64,000 nt of DNA. Source: G025836975 sp048751585 (GTDB lineage Bacteria; Pseudomonadota; Gammaproteobacteria; Burkholderiales; Burkholderiaceae_B). How positions within the stretch are numbered: the first letter of the stretch is position 1; the number at the start of each line of letters is the position of its first letter. A model generated the notes under the pieces. That model had not been told where the DNA came from, ran no database searches, and saw only the letters and a list, made by a program, of their open reading frames with translations. Location: contig NZ_JAZHOB010000001.1 of the NCBI RefSeq assembly GCF_048751585.1, positions 434,001 to 498,000 on the forward strand, in the 5' to 3' direction. Below are positions 52,801 to 60,777 of the stretch, in pieces. A program made the translations under genes and the position numbers.

Positions 52801-52815
52801 TTCACTATTCCTGAA
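52801..52815. promoter_or_regulatory. Possible LysR-type T-N11-A dyad
   Basis: TTCACTATTCCTGAA is a 15-bp imperfect palindrome containing T-N11-A, the classic LysR box. It lies just upstream of the divergent LysR start. A more AT-rich stretch follows toward the oxidase gene. Assignment is tentative. Confidence 0.35.
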
Positions 52816-52910
52816 CTAAATGGTCAGTATATTCAACTTTTATTTATCTAAGCATGTCCATACAATCCAGTCAAGGTTGTAAGGAACGGACAGGAATCAA
52901 GGAGAAAAGA

Positions 52911-54407
52911 GTGGTTAGTCAGGATCATGATGCGTATCGTCGCAGTCAGACAATGTCTGGGGCGACTCTCGCCTCCATCGCTTCGGAGCTCGCTCGGATC
53001 GTGGGCGCGGGTCGGGTTTGGAGCGGCCAAGAGGCCCGGCAACGCTACCCTGGCGATAAAAGCTGGCTCACGATTGTGCATGCGCACTACGGCCGCCCCC
53101 TCAATCAACCCGAACTGGCTGCCGCACCCGAAACGGTGGAGCAAGTGTCGGACATCATGCGCCTGGCATCGCGCACCAACTTGCCTGTAACGCCCCTGGG
53201 CGGAGGGTCTGGCGTGCAGGGTGCTGCCAACGCAAACCTGGGTGGACTGCTGTTGGACCTTACGAGCCTGAATCGCGTCCGCGAGATCGACGAGTCCTCA
53301 CTGACCTGCACTGTTGAGTGCGGCATGAACATCATGGCGTTCGATGCCGAGCTAAGCAAACGCGGCTTGACATTCACGCATGATCCAGCGTCCGCGGAAT
53401 GGGCCTCAATCGGCGGCGCTATCGCGGCGCGCGGCTCCGGCGTGCTGTCTACCCGCTACGGCAATATCCAAGATCACGTACTGTCCCTTGAAGTGGTACT
53501 GCCCGATGGTCAGGTCGCGCATCTGCCGGCAGTCCCTCGCCACGGAGCGGGACCGGAACTTAGCCAGTTATTCGTGGGAAGCGAAGGGGTCCTGGGGATC
53601 GTCACCGCAGCCCGGGTGAAGCTGCAGCGACAGCCTAAGGCCCGGCGTTTCAGCGCCATTCAGTTCCCCTCGCTGGCTGCCGGAATTGCTGCCGGGCACG
53701 AGATTATGACTACGGGACTACGTCCCGCCGTGATCCGTCTGTACGATGCCAAATCCACAGCCCTTAGTCTTGCCAAAATAGTTGGATCCAGCTTTAACGG
53801 CGAGACCATGGTGCTAATGGTCGAGGGTCAGCACGAGACGCTTGTCGATCTTGAGAGCCGTACCTGCGAGCAGATCTGCAAGGCTCATGGCGGACAGATA
53901 CTGGACGGCCAAGTGGGCACATTGTGGTGGGAAAATCGCTATGACATGTCGCGCCCGCCCCATACTCCGCAATTGCCTCAAATCTGGATGACGATGGACG
54001 CCGTATCCGACTTTCGCTCCATCGAGGGGCTTTACCATGGCGTTACCCAAGCCATTGCTGAATCGATCGATCCCAAATGGGGCCTGACGGTTAAAACGCA
54101 TCTTTCACACTGGTTTGAATGGGGGGCGATGATTTATTCCAGAGTCATTGTTCCCCATGGGCCGGAAAACCTGGATGAAGCCGTCGCCCTGCACGATCAA
54201 ATTGTCGCGGCGGCAGTGCGCGCAACGCTGGCTGCGGGCGGCGTCATCAACGACCACCATGGCGTAGGCATGCGTTTGGCGCCGCATATGGCGGCGCAAT
54301 TCGGCGCGGGCGGCATGAGCTTGTTGCAGGGCGTGAAATCCGGGCTCGATCCGCAAGGCATCCTATGCCCTGGAAAACTGGGCTTAAGTCGCAAGGTACC
54401 GATTTAA
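52911..54407 (+). CDS. FAD-binding (GlcD-like / alkyl-DHAP-synthase-like) oxidase
   Basis: About 498 residues. The GTG at 52911 has an ideal AAGGAG 6 bp upstream; a further upstream ATG at 52854 is rejected. The FAD-binding domain has VTPLGGGSGVQGAANANLGGLLLDLTSLN, IGGAIAARGSGVLSTRYGNIQDHVLSLEVVLPDG and LFVGSEGVLGIVTAARV. The C-terminal catalytic domain includes NDHHGVGMRLAPHMA and ends LDPQGILCPGKLGL. Such enzymes oxidise 2-hydroxyacids or similar compounds. First gene of the rightward cluster; substrate unknown. Confidence 0.88.
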   Translation: MVSQDHDAYRRSQTMSGATLASIASELARIVGAGRVWSGQEARQRYPGDKSWLTIVHAHYGRPLNQPELAAAPETVEQVSDIMRLASRTNLPVTPLGGGSGVQGAANANLGGLLLDLTSLNRVREIDESSLTCTVECGMNIMAFDAELSKRGLTFTHDPASAEWASIGGAIAARGSGVLSTRYGNIQDHVLSLEVVLPDGQVAHLPAVPRHGAGPELSQLFVGSEGVLGIVTAARVKLQRQPKARRFSAIQFPSLAAGIAAGHEIMTTGLRPAVIRLYDAKSTALSLAKIVGSSFNGETMVLMVEGQHETLVDLESRTCEQICKAHGGQILDGQVGTLWWENRYDMSRPPHTPQLPQIWMTMDAVSDFRSIEGLYHGVTQAIAESIDPKWGLTVKTHLSHWFEWGAMIYSRVIVPHGPENLDEAVALHDQIVAAAVRATLAAGGVINDHHGVGMRLAPHMAAQFGAGGMSLLQGVKSGLDPQGILCPGKLGLSRKVPI

Positions 54408-54454
54408 TGTATTTTGTCTTCCAAAATCCGAAATGAATATTGCGGAGCGGAGTA

Positions 54455-55222
54455 ATGGATCTAGGGCTGGCGGGACGTGTTGCAATCATCACGGGCGGAG
54501 CTCGGGGAATTGGCTTGGCGCATGCGCGCGCACTCGGCATGGAGGGTGTTTCAGTTGTACTGAATGACCGTGACATTGATGCCGCGACACATGCTGTCGA
54601 AGTTCTTTCGGCAGCGGGCATCGACGCGAGATTCCTGGCGGGTGATGCAACTGATCCAGAGGTGGTTGGCAAGACAGTGGCACTCGCCTTGGACAAACTC
54701 GGGCGCCTGGACATTCTGGTGAACAACGCGGGCATAGGGGTCAAGCCCGCGGCTCAGGTTGAAGAAATGTCTCTGGATGACTGGCAAAGAATGCTGCATG
54801 TCCATCTGGACAGTACCTTTTTGTGGTCACGCGCCGCAGTCGATCCCATGCGCCAGAATGGATATGGGCGGATCATCAATACCTCATCGATGAATTTCAC
54901 CGGAGGCGGTCGCCCGGGCGTTGCCCACTACTCGACGGCCAAGGCAGGTATCGTAGGGCTAACGCAGACCATGGCCAAGGAAGTGGGAAGGTTCGGCCTG
55001 ACGGTCAATGCTATCGCGCCGGGCTATGTGGCGACTGAACTCATTTCGCAATTCTCGCCTGACATGATGGATCGGTTACAAAAGCAAAATCCCATTGGAC
55101 GACTGTGTCAGCCTGAAGAGGTTGCTGCGCTGGTCACGTTCCTTTCCTCAAATCAAGCTGGCTTTATTAATGGTGAGCTGATCTGCATGGACGGCGGACG
55201 CCGGGATTTCTACTGGGGATAA
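54455..55222 (+). CDS. SDR-family dehydrogenase
   Basis: A 255-residue SDR. VAIITGGARGIGLAHARALG, LVNNAGIGVKPAAQ, INTSSMNFTGGGRP and HYSTAKAGIVGLTQTMAKE give the full Ser-Tyr-Lys set. The C-terminal FINGELICMDGGRR is conserved. I use the ATG at 54455 with GGAG upstream; an in-frame TTG at 54440 is unlikely. Its place between a flavoprotein oxidase and a sugar kinase suggests a polyol or hydroxy-acid dehydrogenase step. Confidence 0.9.
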   Translation: MDLGLAGRVAIITGGARGIGLAHARALGMEGVSVVLNDRDIDAATHAVEVLSAAGIDARFLAGDATDPEVVGKTVALALDKLGRLDILVNNAGIGVKPAAQVEEMSLDDWQRMLHVHLDSTFLWSRAAVDPMRQNGYGRIINTSSMNFTGGGRPGVAHYSTAKAGIVGLTQTMAKEVGRFGLTVNAIAPGYVATELISQFSPDMMDRLQKQNPIGRLCQPEEVAALVTFLSSNQAGFINGELICMDGGRRDFYWG

Positions 55223-55241
55223 TTTTGAATCGAACCGAGTA

Positions 55242-56759
55242 ATGATGAATCAACAATATTTCATCGGCATCGATATTGGTGCTGGCAGCCTCACAACGAT
55301 GATCATCGATCTGGCCGGAACCGTCGTAGGATCGGCCAGCGAGGATTTGCTGACCCGTAGCCCACATTCGGGCTGGAGCGAACAAGACCCACAAGACTGG
55401 TGGCGGGCCTTGTGCCTGACGGCGAAACAGGCACTGGCACAAGCAGCCATACGCCCCAACCAGGTCAAGTCGATATCTCTGAGCGCAGGGGCGCATACGC
55501 CTGTTCTCGTGGATGCGTACGGACACGTCGTGCGCCCGGCCATCTTGTGGAGCGATACGCGCAGTCGTGTCGAAGCGGCCGAACTAAAAGATAAACATGG
55601 CTCGGAGATATTCGAAATTGCCCGCAATTCGCCTGCTCCCACATGGACACAACCGCAACTGCTCTGGCTGGCGCGCCATGAGCCCGAATCGATCGCCAGA
55701 ACCAAACGCTTATACATAGCCAAGGATTGGCTGCGTGCCCAATTGACGGGAACATGGGAGACGGATCACACCGAGGCGTCCGGCACGATGCTGTATGACC
55801 CGGGCCGTGGGGACTGGTCCGAACGCCTCTGCGAAATGATAGGTCTTGATAGATCGATTTTGCCGCCTATTGTCGCTGTTACGGATGTCGTTGGAGAGGT
55901 TACAGCTGCGGCGGCGGAAGAAAGCGGACTTGCGGCCGGAACCCCGGTCGTCTGCGGCAGTTCCGACACCTCGCTGGAAACGTACGGAGCGGGCGCGGTC
56001 GCTCTCGGCACAGGCGCGGTAAAGCTGGCAACGGCAGCTACGATTACCATGGTCAGTTCCGAGCCCGGGCTTAGCACATCTGTTATTAATTATCCGTTTT
56101 GCGTACCGGATTACTGGTACCTGATAGGCGCCACCAATTCGTGCGCTTCAGCGCATCGCTGGCTGCGCGATACATTTTTTGCAGAAAGTGGAATGACAGG
56201 GGCGCAAGCATTTGCTTCCATGGACAAGGAAGCAAGCAGCGTACTTCCCGGGGCTAATGGCTTATTGTTCCACCCTTATCTGCAAGGTGAACGTACCCCT
56301 TACTGGGATCCCTTGTTACGCGGAGATTTCCTCGGCATCACATTTGCTCATGAACGCCGGCATTTCGTACGAGCCCTTTACGAAGGCGTTGCTTTTTCAT
56401 TGTATGACGTGCTTCTGGCACTGGAAGAACAGGGCAAGAGCATGACGGAGGCGCGAATTATTGGGGGCGGTTCCCGTAGTGCCGTCTGGCGTCAGATTGT
56501 GGCTGATGTGCTCGGCATCACAATTATCATGCCGCGCATTACCGATGCATCATTCGGTGCCGCTCTGGTCGCCGCAGTAGGTATAGGGGCGTTCCCCGAC
56601 CTGCCTACGGCCGCCGAGCAAACCGTGTCCACCGTGGCGCGCCACGAACCAGACGGCCATCAACACCAGCATTACCAAGAGCTGCATGCGATTTACCGGG
56701 ATGCGGCCAAGGCCCTCTTTGACATTAATCACCGTTTATCTGCCATCAACAGGGAATGA
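55242..56759 (+). CDS. FGGY-family carbohydrate kinase (xylulokinase-like)
   Basis: A 505-residue kinase. YFIGIDIGAGSLTTMIIDLAGTVVGSAS starts the actin-like ATPase fold; HSGWSEQDPQDWWRALC and SLSAGAHTPVLVDAYGHVVRPAILWSDTRS are FGGY substrate-domain features, and IIGGGSRSAVWRQIVADVLG lies in the adenosine site. Members phosphorylate sugars or polyols such as xylulose, ribulose or erythritol. Which one cannot be read here. It overlaps the next gene (ATGA at 56756-56759). Confidence 0.9.
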   Translation: MMNQQYFIGIDIGAGSLTTMIIDLAGTVVGSASEDLLTRSPHSGWSEQDPQDWWRALCLTAKQALAQAAIRPNQVKSISLSAGAHTPVLVDAYGHVVRPAILWSDTRSRVEAAELKDKHGSEIFEIARNSPAPTWTQPQLLWLARHEPESIARTKRLYIAKDWLRAQLTGTWETDHTEASGTMLYDPGRGDWSERLCEMIGLDRSILPPIVAVTDVVGEVTAAAAEESGLAAGTPVVCGSSDTSLETYGAGAVALGTGAVKLATAATITMVSSEPGLSTSVINYPFCVPDYWYLIGATNSCASAHRWLRDTFFAESGMTGAQAFASMDKEASSVLPGANGLLFHPYLQGERTPYWDPLLRGDFLGITFAHERRHFVRALYEGVAFSLYDVLLALEEQGKSMTEARIIGGGSRSAVWRQIVADVLGITIIMPRITDASFGAALVAAVGIGAFPDLPTAAEQTVSTVARHEPDGHQHQHYQELHAIYRDAAKALFDINHRLSAINRE

Positions 56760-57850
56760 TTACCATGTTAAGAGCTTTCGGCGCACCGTACCGATATGTC
56801 CAGGGCCGGGGAGCAATAACCCAGCTAGGTGAATTTGCCTCCACTCTGGAAGTTCGGCGGCCGCTGATTATTATCGATGAGGCTATTAAAGACATATTGC
56901 TGCCCCAAGTCATGCACGGCTTGGGACACTTGGCCGATCAAGCTGTTTATGCGGTTTTCTCGGGCGAATGTACCCGATCGGAAGTCGCACGGCTGTCAGC
57001 GGTGGCTGCCGAGGCCAAAGCCGACCTGATTGTGGGTGTCGGAGGCGGAAAAACAATAGACACGGCAAAAGGGGTGCGCATCCAGTGCAAGCAGCCGATA
57101 TTTATCGTCCCCACCATTGCTTCCAATGATTCGCCCACCAGCCGCCTGGTCGTGCTGTATACGCCAGAACATGCCGTGGACGAAGTGCTGCGTATGCCAA
57201 CCAATCCGGACTTGGTTCTCGTGGACACAGAGGTTCTGGTCAAGGCCCCCGAGCGCTTTTTCATTTCTGGTGTCGGCGATGCACTATCCAAGAAGTTTGA
57301 AGCAGCCCAGTGCATAGGAAGCGGCAGAAACAACTTTTACGATGCGCAGGCAACGCTATTGGCGCAAGCCATTTCCGGACTTTGCTATGACACTGTACGA
57401 GAGCACGCCGAAGGCGCCCTGGATGCCGTCAGAAGCAGGCAAGTCAATGATGATTTTGAACGTACGGTCGAAGCGACCATCTTGCTGTCCGGCTTGGCAT
57501 TTGAAAATGCAGGCTTATCCATTGCCCACTCTTTGACACGTGGCTTATCTGCCATCCCTGAGCTGGCATCCGCATTACATGGCGAACAAGTCGCATTCGG
57601 TTTGCTTGTACAACTCTTGCTTGAAGGCAGGCCTTCATCTTTTATGGAAGATCTGCTGTCGTTCTATGGCCGCATGGGCTTGCCCAGAACCTTGGCAGAA
57701 CTGGGTTTACACGGTGATCCTGTCCCGGCTGCTCAATTAATCGCCAAAATCACGTGGGAACGCGCTCCTTATATTAAGGCGTTCACGTTTCCGCTGAACC
57801 AGGACCGCTTGGCAGCAGCAATTCTTGAAGTTCATCAATCAAACTCTTAA
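56756..57850 (+). CDS. Iron-containing (glycerol-dehydrogenase-like) alcohol dehydrogenase
   Basis: A 364-residue GldA-like protein. YRYVQGRGAITQLGEF opens it, VGVGGGKTIDTAKGV binds NAD, PTIASNDSPTSRLVVL is the GldA hallmark. The metal ligands are probably Asp in GVGDALSKKFEA, His in LSIAHSLTRG and His in LHGEQVAFG. E. coli GldA oxidises glycerol to dihydroxyacetone. Here a different polyol is likely, given the kinase and TRAP partners. An in-frame ATG at 56765 is an alternative start. Confidence 0.9.
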   Translation: MITMLRAFGAPYRYVQGRGAITQLGEFASTLEVRRPLIIIDEAIKDILLPQVMHGLGHLADQAVYAVFSGECTRSEVARLSAVAAEAKADLIVGVGGGKTIDTAKGVRIQCKQPIFIVPTIASNDSPTSRLVVLYTPEHAVDEVLRMPTNPDLVLVDTEVLVKAPERFFISGVGDALSKKFEAAQCIGSGRNNFYDAQATLLAQAISGLCYDTVREHAEGALDAVRSRQVNDDFERTVEATILLSGLAFENAGLSIAHSLTRGLSAIPELASALHGEQVAFGLLVQLLLEGRPSSFMEDLLSFYGRMGLPRTLAELGLHGDPVPAAQLIAKITWERAPYIKAFTFPLNQDRLAAAILEVHQSNS

Positions 57851-57901
57851 ACGCCGCCGACGGGCCAAATTCGTGACGATAATAACCAAAGGAGACAAAC
57901 C

Positions 57902-58891
57902 ATGAAAAAACTACTCACCATTTGTGCGACTGCACTTGCTTTTTCTTTTGCTGCGCCTGCACTGCATGCGGAAACGACGGTCCGGGTTGGCAGCATCCAG
58001 TCCGCCGAGTTCTATATGAATCCCTATATCAAGAAATTTGAGGAGATCGTTCGCGCAAAGACCAATAATGCCTACAACTTCAAGGTGTATTACAACAGCA
58101 CCTTGGGCAGCGAATCTGAAATGTTCGAACAGATGCAGGCCGGCATGCTGGAAATGATGTTCGGCTATTCCGCCATTCTGCCCAACTATGTCAAAGAGAC
58201 AGAGATTATCGGGCTCCCCGGGCTTCTATCCAACTTTGATGAAGTGCACAAAGTCATGAATGGGCCTATCGGAGAAGACCTGGCGCAGAAAGTTCTGGAC
58301 AGCACCGGAGTGCGTATTCTCTGGTTTGTCGACCAAGCTCACCGCAACGTCTTCCTGAAAAACAAAGATGTCAAAACCGTTGCGGATCTCAAGGGAATCA
58401 AGTTGCGCTCACCTAATTCCCCCTTGTATCTCAAGGTGCTGACCACCATGGGTTTCAATGCGGCACCCATGGGCTTCAACGAGATCTATACCGCGGTGCA
58501 AACCGGTGTGGTTGACGGCCATGAACAAGAAGATCCCGGCATGCTGGCCATGAAGTTTTATGAAGTGGAAAACAGGGCCGTGGTTACCCGTCATATGTAC
58601 CAATCCGCGGTCTGGGAAATAAGCGAGAAGTTCTTCCAGAAACTGCCTGAGAAAGATCGCCAGATCTTCAAAGACGCGGCCCGTGAAGCCGGCATCTGGT
58701 TCCGGCCCATGACCGGCCTGGACGCGGAGCTTGCCGCCCGGAAGATTCTTGAGGAAAAACATCGCGTCAAGGTTGTCGAGCTGGATCAAAAGGAGCTCAA
58801 TGCGCTCTTTGCCCCGATGGTGGATGAATATGCCAAGGAACGTGGCATTTATGACTATGTAGTCAAAGTTCGTAAAGAACTTAATAAATGA
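57902..58891 (+). CDS. TRAP transporter substrate-binding protein (DctP family)
   Basis: A 329-residue periplasmic receptor. Signal peptide MKKLLTICATALAFSFAAPA ends near LHA. The core has KNVKTVADLKGIKLRSP-like sequence, with the conserved ligand-binding Arg in LRSP (about residue 168) and GFNEIYTAVQTGVVDGHEQE, which is characteristic. AAGGAG precedes the start. In TRAP receptors this Arg usually salt-bridges a carboxylate, so the ligand may be an organic or sugar acid. Confidence 0.93.
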   Translation: MKKLLTICATALAFSFAAPALHAETTVRVGSIQSAEFYMNPYIKKFEEIVRAKTNNAYNFKVYYNSTLGSESEMFEQMQAGMLEMMFGYSAILPNYVKETEIIGLPGLLSNFDEVHKVMNGPIGEDLAQKVLDSTGVRILWFVDQAHRNVFLKNKDVKTVADLKGIKLRSPNSPLYLKVLTTMGFNAAPMGFNEIYTAVQTGVVDGHEQEDPGMLAMKFYEVENRAVVTRHMYQSAVWEISEKFFQKLPEKDRQIFKDAAREAGIWFRPMTGLDAELAARKILEEKHRVKVVELDQKELNALFAPMVDEYAKERGIYDYVVKVRKELNK

Positions 58892-59370
58892 CCGGCTCCA
58901 AGATGCGTAAGCGCCTGCATCCGCTGATCAGCGAGGTGATCGTCATTGTTTGTTTTGTGGCGATTGTGCTGACTACCTTCCTGGGGGTAGTCAGCCGTTA
59001 TATCTTCGAGTACTCGCTTCCGTGGGCTGATGAAATTGCGCGCTACGGGCTGGTCTGGCTGGTCTATATCGGCATGGTCAGCTCGCTGGTGCGCGGCCAG
59101 CACGTTTGTGTAGAGCTGCTCTTGAGCCGTTATCAGGGAAAGCTCCGCATCTGGATGCTGAATCTGATTGATTTGCTCGGGATGCTGTTGTTTGGCGTCT
59201 TGCTGTATGGCGGCGTGCTGCTGGTAGAGATGGCCCGCAGCCAAATCACACCCGGCCTCGGCATATCAAAGTCCTGGGTATATGCAGCTGTGCCAATCGG
59301 TGCCGCCCTCATGCTCATAGAGTACATATCGCGCATCAAGCGCAGGCTATCCGGCCAAGATCAAATCTGA
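58888..59370 (+). CDS. TRAP transporter small permease (DctQ family)
   Basis: A 160-residue protein with four predicted membrane helices (starting IVIVCFVAIVLTTFLGVVSRYIF; then YGLVWLVYIGMVSSLVRG; IDLLGMLLFGVLLYGGVLL; AVPIGAALMLIEYISRI). Its start overlaps the receptor stop (ATGA at 58888-58891). It forms the transporter with the large subunit. Confidence 0.92.
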   Translation: MTGSKMRKRLHPLISEVIVIVCFVAIVLTTFLGVVSRYIFEYSLPWADEIARYGLVWLVYIGMVSSLVRGQHVCVELLLSRYQGKLRIWMLNLIDLLGMLLFGVLLYGGVLLVEMARSQITPGLGISKSWVYAAVPIGAALMLIEYISRIKRRLSGQDQI

Positions 59371-59380
59371 GGGGATAAAA

Positions 59381-60667
59381 ATGGAAGCAGCCCTCATGCT
59401 GTTGTTGCTTTTCTTTTTTTTGACGATCGGCGTTCCAATTGCATTTTCAATCGGCCTTTCAGTGCTTGCCATGGTGCTGGTCAGCGACGTGCCGATTCTG
59501 ATCTTCGCGCAACGCGCCGCCAATGCGGCGGATAGTTTCTCGCTCTTGGCCATCCCACTGTTTGTACTGGCAGGCGAGCTGATGAACCATGGCGGCTTGA
59601 CCAAACGCCTGATCGCGTTCGCCCAAGCTTTGATTGGACATTTGCGGGGCGGATTGGGACAAACAGGTGTGCTTTCCAGCCTGATCTTCGCCAATGTTTC
59701 GGGTTCTGCCGTAGCCGACACTACCGCAATTGGTTCTGTTCTCGTGCCGGCAATGGTCGATAAAGGCTATAAGCCCACTTTTGTTGCTTCGCTTCAGGCC
59801 AGCGCCGGATGCCTCGCTCCCATCGTGCCGCCCAGTATTTTATTGATTCTGTATGGGTCCATCGTCAATGTCTCAATAGGCGCATTGTTTCTAGGTGCAG
59901 TTGTTCCGGGCTATCTGATCGCTTTAGCGTTAATGATTGCCGTCCATATATTGACCTCGCCGAAGCGCCAGCCTGGGATCGTACGCGAGCGATTTGCAGG
60001 CCGTGCCGCCATCAAGTTGGCAACAATACAGGCACTGCCGGCTTTGGCCATGCCGCTGATTATTATCGGTGGTATTGCGGGGGGCATCTTTACCGCGACG
60101 GAAGCGGGTTCGATTGCCGTAGTTTATGCATTTTTAATCGGCCGCTTTTATTACCGTGGGTTCAAGATCCGCGACTTGCCCACAATCATTATTTCGTCCG
60201 CTGGCGTTACCGTGATGGTAATGGCCATTATTGCTTTTGCAGCCATATTCGGATGGCTGATGGCCTGGCAAAATGTTCCGGAGATACTTGGCGGGTGGAT
60301 CAAGTCATTTACCGCCAATCCCTATACGTATCTGGCTATTGTCGTGGCCTTTGTATTGGTGCTGGGAACCGTGATGGAGGTATTGGCCATTGCGACGATC
60401 TTCGGTCCCTTGCTGCATACCCTTGCCGTAGGCTACGGCTTCGATCCAATATTTTTTGGCGTGATCCTGGCAATTTTGATGCAAATTGGGGGTGCCACGC
60501 CACCGGTCGGAATATTATTGAACATCACCTGCGGCTTGGCCGGAGTCACCCCGGGGCGCTGTATCGGCTATATGGGGATATTTATCGGCGTCTATCTTTT
60601 TGTGGTCCTCTTGGCTATTGCCTTCCCCTCATTGATTACCTTCCTGCCCCATATGATGCTGGGTTGA
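59381..60667 (+). CDS. TRAP transporter large permease (DctM family)
   Basis: A 428-residue permease with about a dozen hydrophobic segments. LAIPLFVLAGELMNHGGLTKRLIAF, VSGSAVADTTAIGSVLVPAM, QASAGCLAPIVPPSILLILYG and MQIGGATPPVGILLNITCGLAG are DctM landmarks. It carries the sodium-coupled transport path. It is the last gene of the catabolic cluster; no strong terminator is visible in the 110 bp before miaB. Confidence 0.93.
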   Translation: MEAALMLLLLFFFLTIGVPIAFSIGLSVLAMVLVSDVPILIFAQRAANAADSFSLLAIPLFVLAGELMNHGGLTKRLIAFAQALIGHLRGGLGQTGVLSSLIFANVSGSAVADTTAIGSVLVPAMVDKGYKPTFVASLQASAGCLAPIVPPSILLILYGSIVNVSIGALFLGAVVPGYLIALALMIAVHILTSPKRQPGIVRERFAGRAAIKLATIQALPALAMPLIIIGGIAGGIFTATEAGSIAVVYAFLIGRFYYRGFKIRDLPTIIISSAGVTVMVMAIIAFAAIFGWLMAWQNVPEILGGWIKSFTANPYTYLAIVVAFVLVLGTVMEVLAIATIFGPLLHTLAVGYGFDPIFFGVILAILMQIGGATPPVGILLNITCGLAGVTPGRCIGYMGIFIGVYLFVVLLAIAFPSLITFLPHMMLG

Positions 60668-60777
60668 TGGACCAAGAGAATGTGGGAAGGCCAAAAACCG
60701 ATATAAAACAAACTTAACGGTACAATAAGCCCTTTACATTTCAGCCCCCGGGATATACACCCGTTACGGCGACCATC

